38,795 nt of DNA, taken from contig PBME01000001.1 of assembly GCA_002721975.1 (NCBI GenBank), forward strand, positions 1-38,795, given 5' to 3'. The DNA comes from Campylobacterota bacterium. GTDB lineage: Bacteria; Babelota; Babeliae; Babelales; Chromulinivoraceae. Below the pieces are notes generated by a model, which was not told the origin of the DNA, ran no database searches, and worked only from the letters and a program-made list of their open reading frames with translations. The first letter of the stretch is position 1. Each line of letters starts with the position of its first letter. Position numbers and translations under genes: made by a program. Of the stretch, positions 27,624 to 36,589 are shown in pieces.

Positions 27624-28763
27624 ATGAGCAAAAGAGATTACTACGAAATTCTTGGTATTAGCAAAACTGCTGATGTTGCAGAAATCAAAAAAGCTTATCG
27701 CAAGCTAGCAATGAAATACCATCCGGATAGAAATCCTGGTAACAAAGAAGCTGAAGAGAAGTTTAAAGAAGCAGCCGAAGCATACGAAGTCCTCTCTGAT
27801 CAACAAAAACGAGCTCAATATGATCAATACGGTCATTCAGGCTACCAAAATATGCATGGTGGGGCTCATAATATGAATATGGACGATATCTTTAAAAACT
27901 TTGGCGATATATTTGGTGGCGGCTTTGATTTTGGCGATATTTTTGGCCAAGGACAAAGAAAAAGAAAAACAGGTCCTACACCACAAAGAGGACATGATTT
28001 AGTACAAGAAGTAAGCATCAGCTTAAAAGAAGCATACTTAGGAACAACAAAAGATATCTCATACTATCATGCATTTGCTTGTTCAGAGTGTAATCATCTT
28101 GGTTATAAAAACAAAACTGATGTACAAACCTGTGGACAATGTAAAGGTAGTGGACAAGTACGCTATCAACAAGGATTTTTTGCCATATCACAAGCTTGTT
28201 CACAGTGTCAAGGACAAGGCTATAGCGTAAAAAACCCTTGTGGTAATTGCAAAGGACAATCTCGTAAGCAAGAATTTGAACGTTTTGAACTCAAAATACC
28301 AAAAGGTATTTTTGATGGCGCTGAATTACGTATAGCTGGCAGAGGTGATGCTGGTGTTTTTGGTGGCCCAAGTGGTGACCTCTTTGTTAAAGTACACGTA
28401 ATTACAGATAAAAAATTCAACCGCATTAATGATGACCTAACCTGCAATTTGATGTTAACATATCCACAATTAGTACTAGGCAGCCTAGTTGAAATTGAAC
28501 ACATTGACGGTTCTAAAATCAATCTAAAAATTCCTAAAGGTTGTCCTGTTGGAGAAAAATTAACCATCCCAGGTAAAGGTTTTGAGAAAATACGAGGCTA
28601 TGGTACAGGAAATCTTGTCATTATCACACAATGTCATATACCTAAAAAACTTACTGTTGAACAAAAAGAATTATTACAAAATTACTCTGATAAATTAGGA
28701 ACAAATGTTGCAGATGATAAAGATGGATTTATTACTTCTTTATTTAAAAAATTCTTAGGATAA
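27624..28763 (+). CDS. dnaJ: Chaperone protein DnaJ
   Basis: 379 aa. Co-chaperone that stimulates DnaK ATPase. The J domain (1-70) has the HPD motif at 33-35. A Gly/Phe-rich region follows (about 75-115), then a zinc-finger domain with four Cys repeats: [24 protein letters not shown] and CGNCKGQS. The final Gly of the fourth CxxCxGxG is Ser, with all eight zinc cysteines kept. C-terminal substrate-binding domains end with a normal tail. No dnaK or grpE in the window. Confidence 0.97.
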   Translation: MSKRDYYEILGISKTADVAEIKKAYRKLAMKYHPDRNPGNKEAEEKFKEAAEAYEVLSDQQKRAQYDQYGHSGYQNMHGGAHNMNMDDIFKNFGDIFGGGFDFGDIFGQGQRKRKTGPTPQRGHDLVQEVSISLKEAYLGTTKDISYYHAFACSECNHLGYKNKTDVQTCGQCKGSGQVRYQQGFFAISQACSQCQGQGYSVKNPCGNCKGQSRKQEFERFELKIPKGIFDGAELRIAGRGDAGVFGGPSGDLFVKVHVITDKKFNRINDDLTCNLMLTYPQLVLGSLVEIEHIDGSKINLKIPKGCPVGEKLTIPGKGFEKIRGYGTGNLVIITQCHIPKKLTVEQKELLQNYSDKLGTNVADDKDGFITSLFKKFLG

Positions 28764-28807
28764 GTTATAAAATAAGGGAACTTTAAGTTCCCTTATTTTA
28801 TAACTTA
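28761..28807. terminator. Bidirectional terminator after dnaJ
   Basis: A perfect 22-bp inverted repeat (28761-28782 and 28786-28807) with a 3-nt loop includes the dnaJ stop codon. It also lies 16 nt past the convergent gene ending at 28823. Confidence 0.92.
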
Positions 28808-28822
28808 CATTTTATACTATAG

Positions 28823-29665
28823 TTAACGATCACTTCGACTTGGTGGCACTATAAAAAAATTACAACCTTTAGCAGTCAAACAACTGTTATTAATTTGAGA
28901 TCTATTTTGCTTAAATACACAACTAGAATATACACTGCTATTAGATCTAACAAAAACTTTATGTAAATCTAATGTTTGATTATTATTTGCACTACTACTT
29001 ACAGTAGCAACATCTTCATGTACACTCGAATTTACTGATCGCATTGTAATGTTATCATTCACGCTTGAATTTACTGATCGAGTAGGACTTGCAGGAATAA
29101 TTAAATTACCATTTTCATCATAAAAATTATCTAAATCTGATAAATTAGCAATACTACTAACATCTTTTGTGCGAGATTGATTTACATAATCAGAATTAGA
29201 AAAATCTTTTGTTTTCCCTTCAGATGCAGGTGGCTCTCCAGTTCTACATTCAGAAGCAGGTGGCTCTCCGGTTCTACATTCAGAAACAGGCGGCTCTTCT
29301 GTTCTGCAATCAGATCTACTATCTGTAACTAAACTCCAAAATCCTGAAACTGTTCGAATCATATCTGGTTGATCTTTTTGTATCATGTCTGATTGTTCTT
29401 TTGGAGGCTCTGTTGTAATACAACTATTTGAATTAGCTCTTTCGAGCATTTCTTCAGCAATATCTGATTGGCTTCGACTTTTTTGTAAAATCGATAAACG
29501 ATGTGATATTTTTGCTAGTCTATTTTTAGAATTTTGACGTTCTTCTAAAGGATACACTTTTTTTTGAGGTTTACTATGTTCAGATATTTCAATATTTTTT
29601 CCATTTGAAAAAATTATATTGAACGTAAAACTAAGCATCATACATAGCATTGACACTTTTTTCAT
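28823..29665 (-). CDS. Exported low-complexity protein with internal repeats
   Basis: 280 aa. Signal peptide (MKKVSMLCMMLSFTFNIIFS). The mature part has a helical basic region to ~90, then tandem decapeptides of the type CRTGEPPASE (about residues 119-148). Further on is a Ser/Asn/Val-rich part with a second repeat (SVNSSVNDN, SVNSSVHED). Three cysteines fall in the repeats and two near the C-terminus. Codes for an exported, likely disordered, variable-length protein. AAAGGAG precedes the ATG. Function unknown. Confidence 0.75.
   Translation of the reverse strand: MKKVSMLCMMLSFTFNIIFSNGKNIEISEHSKPQKKVYPLEERQNSKNRLAKISHRLSILQKSRSQSDIAEEMLERANSNSCITTEPPKEQSDMIQKDQPDMIRTVSGFWSLVTDSRSDCRTEEPPVSECRTGEPPASECRTGEPPASEGKTKDFSNSDYVNQSRTKDVSSIANLSDLDNFYDENGNLIIPASPTRSVNSSVNDNITMRSVNSSVHEDVATVSSSANNNQTLDLHKVFVRSNSSVYSSCVFKQNRSQINNSCLTAKGCNFFIVPPSRSDR
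29221..29310. repeat. Three tandem 30-bp repeats inside a coding region
   Basis: Units at 29221-29250, 29251-29280 and 29281-29310 share the core AGGTGGCTCTCC or close variants. The first two differ at two positions and the third is more diverged. Each encodes ten residues, so copy-number change would preserve the reading frame. Confidence 0.92.
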
Positions 29666-29873
29666 ACTACACTCCTTTACCCTTATCTACAGTAAGGATT
29701 AACAACCCTATTTCAATATTTTATACGATAAAATGCTGAGAAAAAAATTTATTTTACTATACAAACTTTTTTTTTTATTTGCAATTCGAATATATACAAC
29801 GTTGTATCATAGCTTGATATAGTAATAAAACATTTTTTTATTTTATGTGAAAAAATGCCTTCCAAATAAGATT

Positions 29874-31001
29874 TTAAAATGGAACATTCATTTTTTTTAA
29901 ACTTTTATAAGAACGTTGATATAAACTGAAATTTTGTTGTTGTATTTTTTTTTGCATCATTGCATAAAAAAACTCTCGGTCATATCCTTTTACCACAGCT
30001 TGTTCATGGGCTTCAAATAAACAAACAGGATAGCCTCGACCTTTTTGCGCCTGATCATAAGCAAGTAAACACAGTTTATCTACAAGATTTATATCTTGAG
30101 CTATCCATGCTGGAAATTCCAATCTAACAATCTCATACCCCATGTGCATATAACAAAAATAAGGCTTTAATGGTTGAGGATATATATAAGAAATAGGAGC
30201 TTTACTTTTAAATATTGTTGATCTTTGTCCAGGCTTTAAAAAAAATTTAACTATATCCATATCTGTTAATTGATTAAATACATTATGATGCTCTAATTCT
30301 TGTTCATCAAACTGTACTAATACTAAACGTAAAATATTTACTAATTCACGACTACGCGGAAAACTCATATAACCAACAATTAATATTTTTTCTTCATAAA
30401 AACGATGTAAATAATTAAGATAACTTTGCAAAAATGCTTGTTTTTGTTCTTGACCTTGGCTATCTAATTGAAAAAATATTAATGAACCATCAAACATGGT
30501 AAGAAATGTCTTATCTCTATTTTTACTTTTCCAATGGTTACTTAACTGCCAAGCATATTCAAATTCATATTCTTCACGCTGTAAATTGATAAAATCAGTT
30601 GAACCTTGTTCTCTATTTTGATCAGTAAGTACAAAAACATATGGATAAGATGACACATCTACTTTACTTATAGGTAAAGAATAATCTAATAAAACAGTTC
30701 CAACATTTATTAAGTAACAACCAGGACCTTGATGTTTATCATAATAAATTTGTGATCCATCAACAGCTAAAACTGCATATTCTTTAATTTTTTGAGTTAT
30801 ATCTCTGCTAAAATTTAAAGAATCTTTCCACTCTGGTAGCAATAACGAATATTTTTTTTTATTAATCTGTAACGATAATGTTTCATCATACTGTATAGAC
30901 TTAAAAACTGAGTAAGCAATATCTTGTTCTTTTGCAAAATGATGAAAAACATCTCGACTAACTTTATCTAACTGTCCAAGCAACTTTGATCTATCTAACA
31001 T
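29874..31001 (-). CDS. NurA-domain nuclease
   Basis: 375 aa from ATG 31001. Frame is open from 31070, but AAAGG lies 8 nt before this ATG. NurA-type landmarks: AVDGSQIYY (Asp-Gly-Ser; first metal-binding Asp), TMFDGSLIFFQL (second Asp), VGYMSFPRSRELVNILR, RLEFPAWIAQ, LCLLAYDQAQKGRGYPVCLFEAHEQAVVKG and a helical end. NurA is a 5'-3' nuclease that works with the HerA helicase in archaeal end resection; bacterial homologues exist. No herA is next to it, so its partner, if any, is elsewhere. Divergent from the third HAD gene. Confidence 0.8.
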   Translation of the reverse strand: MLDRSKLLGQLDKVSRDVFHHFAKEQDIAYSVFKSIQYDETLSLQINKKKYSLLLPEWKDSLNFSRDITQKIKEYAVLAVDGSQIYYDKHQGPGCYLINVGTVLLDYSLPISKVDVSSYPYVFVLTDQNREQGSTDFINLQREEYEFEYAWQLSNHWKSKNRDKTFLTMFDGSLIFFQLDSQGQEQKQAFLQSYLNYLHRFYEEKILIVGYMSFPRSRELVNILRLVLVQFDEQELEHHNVFNQLTDMDIVKFFLKPGQRSTIFKSKAPISYIYPQPLKPYFCYMHMGYEIVRLEFPAWIAQDINLVDKLCLLAYDQAQKGRGYPVCLFEAHEQAVVKGYDREFFYAMMQKKIQQQNFSLYQRSYKSLKKMNVPF

Positions 31002-31134
31002 GTACATTGCCTTTCTTATAGTACTTTTACAGAGTATACAAAAATAACTGTTTTTGCTATCGTAATACAAATACCGTACAACTATATTATCTAATAACGT
31101 TACAAAGATAATATATAAATCTTAAAGGCTATTT

Positions 31135-31917
31135 ATGATCAAAAAATATATAGTTGCATGTCTACTTTGTATTTCAACAGTAATAACAAGTACAAAAAAT
31201 TCTTCTATCAAAGCTATTTTTATTGATATAGAAACACTGTTTGAAACACATGACATGAAAGCATCAAAATATATCGGCAAAATTGATGCTCTACGATATC
31301 TTAAACAGGTAGGACATCTGCCCAATCAAAACGATTTATTTAAAAATTTAACAGGAGTATCAGCACAATCTACTTTAACTACTTACAATAATAAATTAGT
31401 TATGCCTCTAATTTTATCAGACTGGCTTCTTAATGTAGAACCTACAACTCATCTATTAAAAAAATCATTACTTTTTATAGAAAAATCTCGACTTTCAGAC
31501 ATCGAAAAACGAGTATTAAGCAATATTATTAAAATGATGATGGATCCTGCTAAACTAGTTGACACGCAACAAGTTGTTTCTACCACTGAAAAATTAATTA
31601 AACTACTTATTTCAAATGGTTATAAAGTGTATCTTGTAGGAAATTGGGCACATAAAAACTCTCTTCAAAAAGAATTTCACAAAACCTTACAATCTTTACA
31701 TGGCATTTATCTTTCTGGACAATTACACCTTATAAAGCCTTATCAAGAATTTTACAATACTGTATTAGAAAAAACAGCTTTTGATACAAATCAAAGTATC
31801 TGGATCGAAAAAGAAGCATACTTTACTAACAAAGCAAAAAGTTATGGCTTGCAAGCTTTAACATATAACAAGCACTCTATCATACAAGATTTAAAAGCTT
31901 TACAAATTAAAATATAA
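31135..31917 (+). CDS. Exported HAD-like protein, paralogue 3, catalytically degenerate
   Basis: 260 aa. Signal peptide (MIKKYIVACLLCISTVITST) and an overall alignment to the two HAD paralogues at 23439-25377. Motif I is FIDIETLFE (Asp kept), but motif II is VGNWAH (Ser to Gly, Asp to Ala). Motif III is LIKPYQEFY (Lys kept) and motif IV is WIEKEAYF in place of FIDDE (both metal-binding Asp lost). It is therefore probably inactive as a phosphatase, though intact as a gene and possibly repurposed. AAAGG precedes the start. Confidence 0.82.
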   Translation: MIKKYIVACLLCISTVITSTKNSSIKAIFIDIETLFETHDMKASKYIGKIDALRYLKQVGHLPNQNDLFKNLTGVSAQSTLTTYNNKLVMPLILSDWLLNVEPTTHLLKKSLLFIEKSRLSDIEKRVLSNIIKMMMDPAKLVDTQQVVSTTEKLIKLLISNGYKVYLVGNWAHKNSLQKEFHKTLQSLHGIYLSGQLHLIKPYQEFYNTVLEKTAFDTNQSIWIEKEAYFTNKAKSYGLQALTYNKHSIIQDLKALQIKI

Positions 31918-31942
31918 CAATACTCAATACGCATATAAAAAT

Positions 31943-33166
31943 TTATAATTCTTTGAGTATTTTTACTAATTCGTAAATATCTTGTTCAGTAGTATACAAA
32001 GCAACACTAACACGCACTGATGCATTTATACCAACTTTTTGATGATAAGGTTGCACACAATGGTGACCTGCTCTAACTGCAATCCCATACTGATCTAAAT
32101 GTGCTGCAATATCATGCGCGTGATATTTGTCTGATACAAACGTTATCAAATTAGAAAATTGTTCTTTTTGGGGAACATGACTTATAATTGTTATACCATC
32201 AATTGTTTGCAACTCTTGTGCCAACATACGAATTAAGCTTGTTTCATATTGTTGTAATTGCTCATATGTAACATTTTTTTGTATAAATTGTATTGCAGCT
32301 GCTAAACCAATCACTTGTGCAACAGGCTGTGTCCCTGCTTCAAAACAATGTGGTACTTTTTTAAATGATGTTTGATTATCTGTTACCGAATATACCATAC
32401 CACCACCAAATTTTGTTATATCACATTGATTAAATAATGCTTCTTTCAAATATAAAACACCAACTCCTGTTGGTCCAAATAGCTTATGTCCTGAAAATAC
32501 CAAAAAATCACAATTAATTTTTTTTACATCTACCTGCAAATGCACAACTGATTGTGTTGCATCAATTAACACTTTAGCTCCTACTGCATGTGACGCTTGA
32601 GTTATTTGAGTAACATCATTTGTTGTTCCCAGCATGTTAGATGTATAAATCATAGCAACTAATTTAGTTTTATCAGAAAGATATGTTTTAAATGTTTCAA
32701 TATCTATAACACCGTAATTATTTACTGGAACAATTTTTAAAATTGCACCTTTTTGTATTGCTAATTGCTGCCAAACAACAAAATTTGAATGATGTTCTAT
32801 TTCTGAAACAATAATTTCATCACCCTTGCCAATATGTTGTTGAGCCCATGCACGAGCAACAAGATTAATTCCATCTGTAGCCCCTGATGTTATAACTATT
32901 TCTTGCTTTTTTGCTCCAATAAACTGTGCTATTATTGCACGTGCTTGTTCAAATTCGATAGTTGCTCGTTCTGCAGAAGTATATACACCTCTGCCAACAT
33001 TAGATTTATATCGGCTATAATAATCTACAATTGCATCTATAACAATTTGTGGCATTTGTGCTGTGGAAACAGAGTCTAAATAAATTAATGGATACCCATT
33101 AACCTTTTGTTCAAAAATAGGAAATTGTTTCTTTAATTCTTTAATATTCATACCATTTTTTGACAT
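31943..33166 (-). CDS. sufS: Cysteine desulfurase SufS
   Basis: 407 aa. PLP enzyme supplying persulfide sulfur from cysteine to SufBCD. SEIEHHSNFVVWQ, DATQSVVHLQ and FSGHKLFGPTG (PLP lysine) are present, with FEAGTQPVAQ and RAGHHCVQPY (active-site Cys) near the C-terminus. The start at 33166 overlaps the sufD end by 19 nt; ATG 33151 (overlapping ATGA) is an alternative. No sufE or sufU follows, so the sulfur shuttle must be elsewhere or absent. Confidence 0.95.
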   Translation of the reverse strand: MSKNGMNIKELKKQFPIFEQKVNGYPLIYLDSVSTAQMPQIVIDAIVDYYSRYKSNVGRGVYTSAERATIEFEQARAIIAQFIGAKKQEIVITSGATDGINLVARAWAQQHIGKGDEIIVSEIEHHSNFVVWQQLAIQKGAILKIVPVNNYGVIDIETFKTYLSDKTKLVAMIYTSNMLGTTNDVTQITQASHAVGAKVLIDATQSVVHLQVDVKKINCDFLVFSGHKLFGPTGVGVLYLKEALFNQCDITKFGGGMVYSVTDNQTSFKKVPHCFEAGTQPVAQVIGLAAAIQFIQKNVTYEQLQQYETSLIRMLAQELQTIDGITIISHVPQKEQFSNLITFVSDKYHAHDIAAHLDQYGIAVRAGHHCVQPYHQKVGINASVRVSVALYTTEQDIYELVKILKEL

Positions 33167-33795
33167 AACATATCCAACACAGCTTCTTGATTAACCTGTT
33201 CATTAAGCACATCTTGGAAAAATGATCTTACAAGCAACTCTTGAGCTCTTTTTGGCTGTAATCCCTTACTTTGCAAATACCATAATTCTTGTGTATCAAA
33301 TTTACCTATTGCACTTCCATGACAACATTGCACATCATGTTGCAAAACTTCAATACTTGGAACAGAAACTACTTTTGCATCACTACTCAATACAATGTTT
33401 TTATTTGTTTGTGAAGCATCAGTACCAGTTGCGCCTAGATCAATCTTGATCATGCCTTGATAATTTGCATGCGCCTTATCTTTTAACATCCCTTTTATTA
33501 TTAATTCACTTTTAGAGTCTTTACCTTGATGGTATTGATAGGTATTAATTTTCACTTGCTGTAAACCATCTAAAGCATAAAGCCCTTTAATAATAGCTTG
33601 AGACTGATCACCTTTCAGATGAACATAAATATTACAAACTACAGATGATATGTTAATTAACGCAACGGTAATAACACATACAGCATTTTCTTCTAACTCA
33701 ACATGATAATCAAGTGTATTGTTAACAAATGTTTCATCAGTAATATGTAAATTAGTTGCATCATTTTTTTTGATTATATGAAAAATTTTATCCAA
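33148..33795 (-). CDS. sufD: SufD-like Fe-S assembly scaffold subunit, short form
   Basis: 215 aa, about half of usual SufD (~420). It keeps the C-terminal SufB/D beta-helix part and the conserved end CCHGSAIGKFDTQELWYLQSKGL, including the His in CxHG. The N-terminal domain is missing, replaced by a short stretch (MDKIFHIIKKNDATNLHITD). It overlaps sufB by 8 nt and sufS by 19 nt, so it is kept in the translational chain and is likely functional rather than decaying. SufD partners SufB with SufC in cluster assembly. Confidence 0.85.
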   Translation of the reverse strand: MDKIFHIIKKNDATNLHITDETFVNNTLDYHVELEENAVCVITVALINISSVVCNIYVHLKGDQSQAIIKGLYALDGLQQVKINTYQYHQGKDSKSELIIKGMLKDKAHANYQGMIKIDLGATGTDASQTNKNIVLSSDAKVVSVPSIEVLQHDVQCCHGSAIGKFDTQELWYLQSKGLQPKRAQELLVRSFFQDVLNEQVNQEAVLDMLCQKMV

Positions 33796-35137
33796 TGGAA
33801 CCTTCCATTTCGTGTTCTATCAAACGATTAATTTCAATTGCATATTCCATAGGTAGCTGACTCACAAAACAATCTATAAATCCATTAACAATCATTGCTT
33901 GCGCTTGTTGCTGAGACAAACCACGACTCATGAGGTAAAATAACTGCTCATCACTAATCTTACTAACAGACGCTTCATGCCCAATATCAACATCATCAGA
34001 TCCAATATCAACTGTTGGATACGTATCAGACCGTGATGTTTCATCAAATAAAAGAGCATCACATTGAACACGTGATTTAATATTTTTTAAATTTTTAGCA
34101 ACTTTTAATAATCCTCGATAACTTGATCGTCCACTATCTTTACTAATAGACTTAGCAACTACATTAGATGTCGTATCATCAGCTAAATGAATTACTTTAG
34201 CCCCTGAATCCTGATGTTGATCTTTACCGGCAACAGCTATTGAAATTACTTGGCCACGGCTTTGTTTACCCTTAAGCACGATGCATGGATATTTCATGGT
34301 AACTTTACTGCCAAAATTACCATCTACCCACTCAACAGTAGATCGTTCATAAGCATGAGCACGTTTTGTTACCAAGTTATAAACATTGTTAGACCAGTTT
34401 TGAATCGTTGTATAACGAACATGAGAATCTGATAACCCCACAACTTCAACAACTGCACTATGTAAAGAATTTGCACGATACACTGGCGCACTACATCCTT
34501 CTACATAATGTACAAAACTACCTGGTTCTGCAACAATAAGTGTTCTTTCAAACTGTCCCATACTTTGAGTGTTAATTCTAAAGTAAGCTTGTAATGGTTG
34601 GTCTAACTTAACTCCCGAAGGCACATATACAAAACTTCCTCCACTCCAAACCGCAGAATTTAGTGCTGCAAATTTATTATCATGCGGAGGTATAACTTTA
34701 GAAAAATATTTTTTAAATATTTCAGGATATTCATGTACAGCAGAATCAGTATCAAGAAAAACAACACCTTTTTTTGCCCATTTTTCTTTAAGCTTTTTAT
34801 AAATAATCTCTGATTCAAACTGAGCACCAACACCTGCCAACATTGAACGTTCTGCTTGTGGAACCCCTAGTTTTTCAAAAGTTTCTTTTACACTTTGAGG
34901 AACAGTGTCCCAATCACGTTGTTTCTGGACTAATGGTTTAACATAAAACTGTATATCATCCGTTGATAAATGAGATAAATCAGCTCCCCAATTAGGCATA
35001 GATTTTTGTTCAAAAATTTCTAAAGATTTAAGACGAAAATCAGTCATCCATCCTGGTTCATTTTTTTGTTCAGAAATTTGAACAACTATTTTTTTATTGA
35101 GCCCCTTTTGCATACTGCTCATACCCCTTGTCTTCAA
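33788..35137 (-). CDS. sufB: Fe-S cluster assembly scaffold SufB
   Basis: 449 aa. SufB landmarks: SVWSGGSFVYVPSGVKL, LHSAVVEVVGL, VQCDALLFDETSRSDTYPTVDIG with its Cys, GHEASVSKISDEQLFYLMSRGL (His/Glu) and MIVNGFID. It forms SufBC2D with its neighbours. The frame starts at ATG 35137, 44 nt inside sufC; later ATGs at 35122 and 35113 are also possible. The order sufC-sufB-sufD-sufS is a compact minimal operon. Confidence 0.96.
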   Translation of the reverse strand: MKTRGMSSMQKGLNKKIVVQISEQKNEPGWMTDFRLKSLEIFEQKSMPNWGADLSHLSTDDIQFYVKPLVQKQRDWDTVPQSVKETFEKLGVPQAERSMLAGVGAQFESEIIYKKLKEKWAKKGVVFLDTDSAVHEYPEIFKKYFSKVIPPHDNKFAALNSAVWSGGSFVYVPSGVKLDQPLQAYFRINTQSMGQFERTLIVAEPGSFVHYVEGCSAPVYRANSLHSAVVEVVGLSDSHVRYTTIQNWSNNVYNLVTKRAHAYERSTVEWVDGNFGSKVTMKYPCIVLKGKQSRGQVISIAVAGKDQHQDSGAKVIHLADDTTSNVVAKSISKDSGRSSYRGLLKVAKNLKNIKSRVQCDALLFDETSRSDTYPTVDIGSDDVDIGHEASVSKISDEQLFYLMSRGLSQQQAQAMIVNGFIDCFVSQLPMEYAIEINRLIEHEMEGSIG

Positions 35138-35852
35138 TTTGGTCTAATATATCTGACTGTCCTGTTGAAATAATAGATCCATTCATCATTACATGTACAA
35201 CATCGGGTGTTAAATATTGCAAAATCGAACGGTAATGAGTCACTATAATCATAGCTGTATCAGGATTGTGTTTTTTATACTCTTGTAAACCATGTGCAAT
35301 AAGCTTTAAGCCATCTACGTCAACACCTGAATCAATTTCATCAAGTAAGCATAATTTTGGTTTTAACAGCATCATTTGCAACAGCTCAAAACGTTTTTTT
35401 TCGCCTCCTGAAAAACCATCGTTTACTGAACGGTACAACATTGATTCTGATAAGCCTACGGTATCTAACAACGGACGAATAATTTGTACAAAATCATGAA
35501 CCGAAATAGTTTTTTTTATATGAACAGTATATATCTCTTTTAAATAAGATAACACTTGCAATCCTGCTACCTCTTGAGGTTGCTGCATTGATAAATATAA
35601 CCCTTTTTGAGATCGTTCATGCACAGACATTTCTAATAAATCATCTTCCATGTATGACACAGTACCAGATGTAACCTGATATGCAGGATGACCCATTAAA
35701 GTATATACTAATGAACTTTTTCCAGAACCATTAGGACCCATAAGAACATGAATTTGACCTGGCTTAATTTGCAAAGAACAATTCTTTAAAATTGTTGTTG
35801 ATTTTGACTCTGGTGTATCAACCGTAACTGATATATTTTTAATTTTTAACAT
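35094..35852 (-). CDS. sufC: Fe-S assembly ATPase SufC
   Basis: 252 aa, ABC ATPase of the SUF complex. Walker A GPNGSGKSS (about residues 39-47), signature FSGGEKKRFELLQMM, Walker B LCLLDEIDSGVDVDGLK, and a switch His in VTHYRSIL. No membrane segment. It is the first gene of the suf operon. A dyad at 35881-35898 and a possible promoter lie directly upstream. Confidence 0.96.
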   Translation of the reverse strand: MLKIKNISVTVDTPESKSTTILKNCSLQIKPGQIHVLMGPNGSGKSSLVYTLMGHPAYQVTSGTVSYMEDDLLEMSVHERSQKGLYLSMQQPQEVAGLQVLSYLKEIYTVHIKKTISVHDFVQIIRPLLDTVGLSESMLYRSVNDGFSGGEKKRFELLQMMLLKPKLCLLDEIDSGVDVDGLKLIAHGLQEYKKHNPDTAMIIVTHYRSILQYLTPDVVHVMMNGSIISTGQSDILDQIEDKGYEQYAKGAQ

Positions 35853-35878
35853 AGATATATTTTTTTAAAGACCCCTAT

Positions 35879-35906
35879 ATTGTATAGCTTACTATACATA
35901 CAAAAA
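35879..35906 (-). promoter_or_regulatory. Candidate promoter and dyad operator of the suf operon
   Basis: On the minus strand TTTTTG (35901-35906), a 16-nt spacer, then TACAAT (35879-35884). The perfect dyad TGTATAG-4 nt-CTATACA at 35881-35898 overlaps the spacer and the -10. A repressor bound there would block polymerase. Which regulator is not evident; an iron or redox sensor is an inference. Confidence 0.4.
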
Positions 35907-36055
35907 TGAGCAAATTAACAAAACAAAAATAAGTATATACATATCATTTCATAGGTTTATATTGCCAAAGACCTAAAAAATAACTTCTTTAATTTTATAG
36001 ACCACAAAAATTTGTAGTATCGTATATAATATTTTTAATGCACAATGATATAAAA

Positions 36056-36580
36056 CTACATATAATCAACGATATCAGAATCATCTTCTTCATCGTTATT
36101 ATCTTCTTCTTGTTCTTCTATCTCTGCAGTAATAAGATCAGTGTCATAATATTCTTCTATTGCATCTTTAATATGCTCTTGAATACCAACGTACACAGTA
36201 ATGCTGTAATTAACATAATTACCTAATTCTTCTAAAGCTTCCTCATCTTCAGGATTACTCATAACTATTGTCATAATATCTTCATCTATTTCTAGAGGAA
36301 TCAAAGAATGTTCTTCCAAAAATTCTTGAGGAAATAGTAATAAAATTTCATGATTAAAAAAATGACCACGAACATCATATGATGGAACATCAAATACACT
36401 AGCTAATGCTTTAAGTATATCTTCTCGCTCAACAATACCTTCTTCTAAAAGAAATGAAACAACATTTCCTTTAGCACGATCATGAAATTCTTGAATAAAA
36501 GATTCTGCCTCAGGTTCTTTCATAACTTTATTTTTAACAAGTGCTTGAGCAAATCGTGTAACAAATGAACTATGTTCCAT
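36056..36580 (-). CDS. Stand-alone MshEN / T2SSE N-terminal domain protein
   Basis: 174 aa. DILKALASVFDVPSYDV, LFPQEFLEEHSLIPLEID, IMTIVMSNPEDEEALEEL and ITVYVGIQEHIKDAIEEYY give the layout of the type II secretion/pilus ATPase N-terminal (MshEN) domain, followed by an acidic tail (EEQEEDNNDEEDDSD). The ATPase is missing. In larger proteins this domain binds c-di-GMP or tethers ATPases. Here it may be a regulatory adaptor or remnant. AGGAT precedes the start. Confidence 0.7.
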   Translation of the reverse strand: MEHSSFVTRFAQALVKNKVMKEPEAESFIQEFHDRAKGNVVSFLLEEGIVEREDILKALASVFDVPSYDVRGHFFNHEILLLFPQEFLEEHSLIPLEIDEDIMTIVMSNPEDEEALEELGNYVNYSITVYVGIQEHIKDAIEEYYDTDLITAEIEEQEEDNNDEEDDSDIVDYM

Positions 36581-36589
36581 TATGATATC

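Noticed and set aside
29794-29807. 14-bp perfect palindrome (ATACAACGTTGTAT) in the gap 29666-29873
   Set aside because: Too short to be meaningful in AT-rich DNA and not clearly tied to a promoter. The 208-nt gap otherwise shows nothing I can support.
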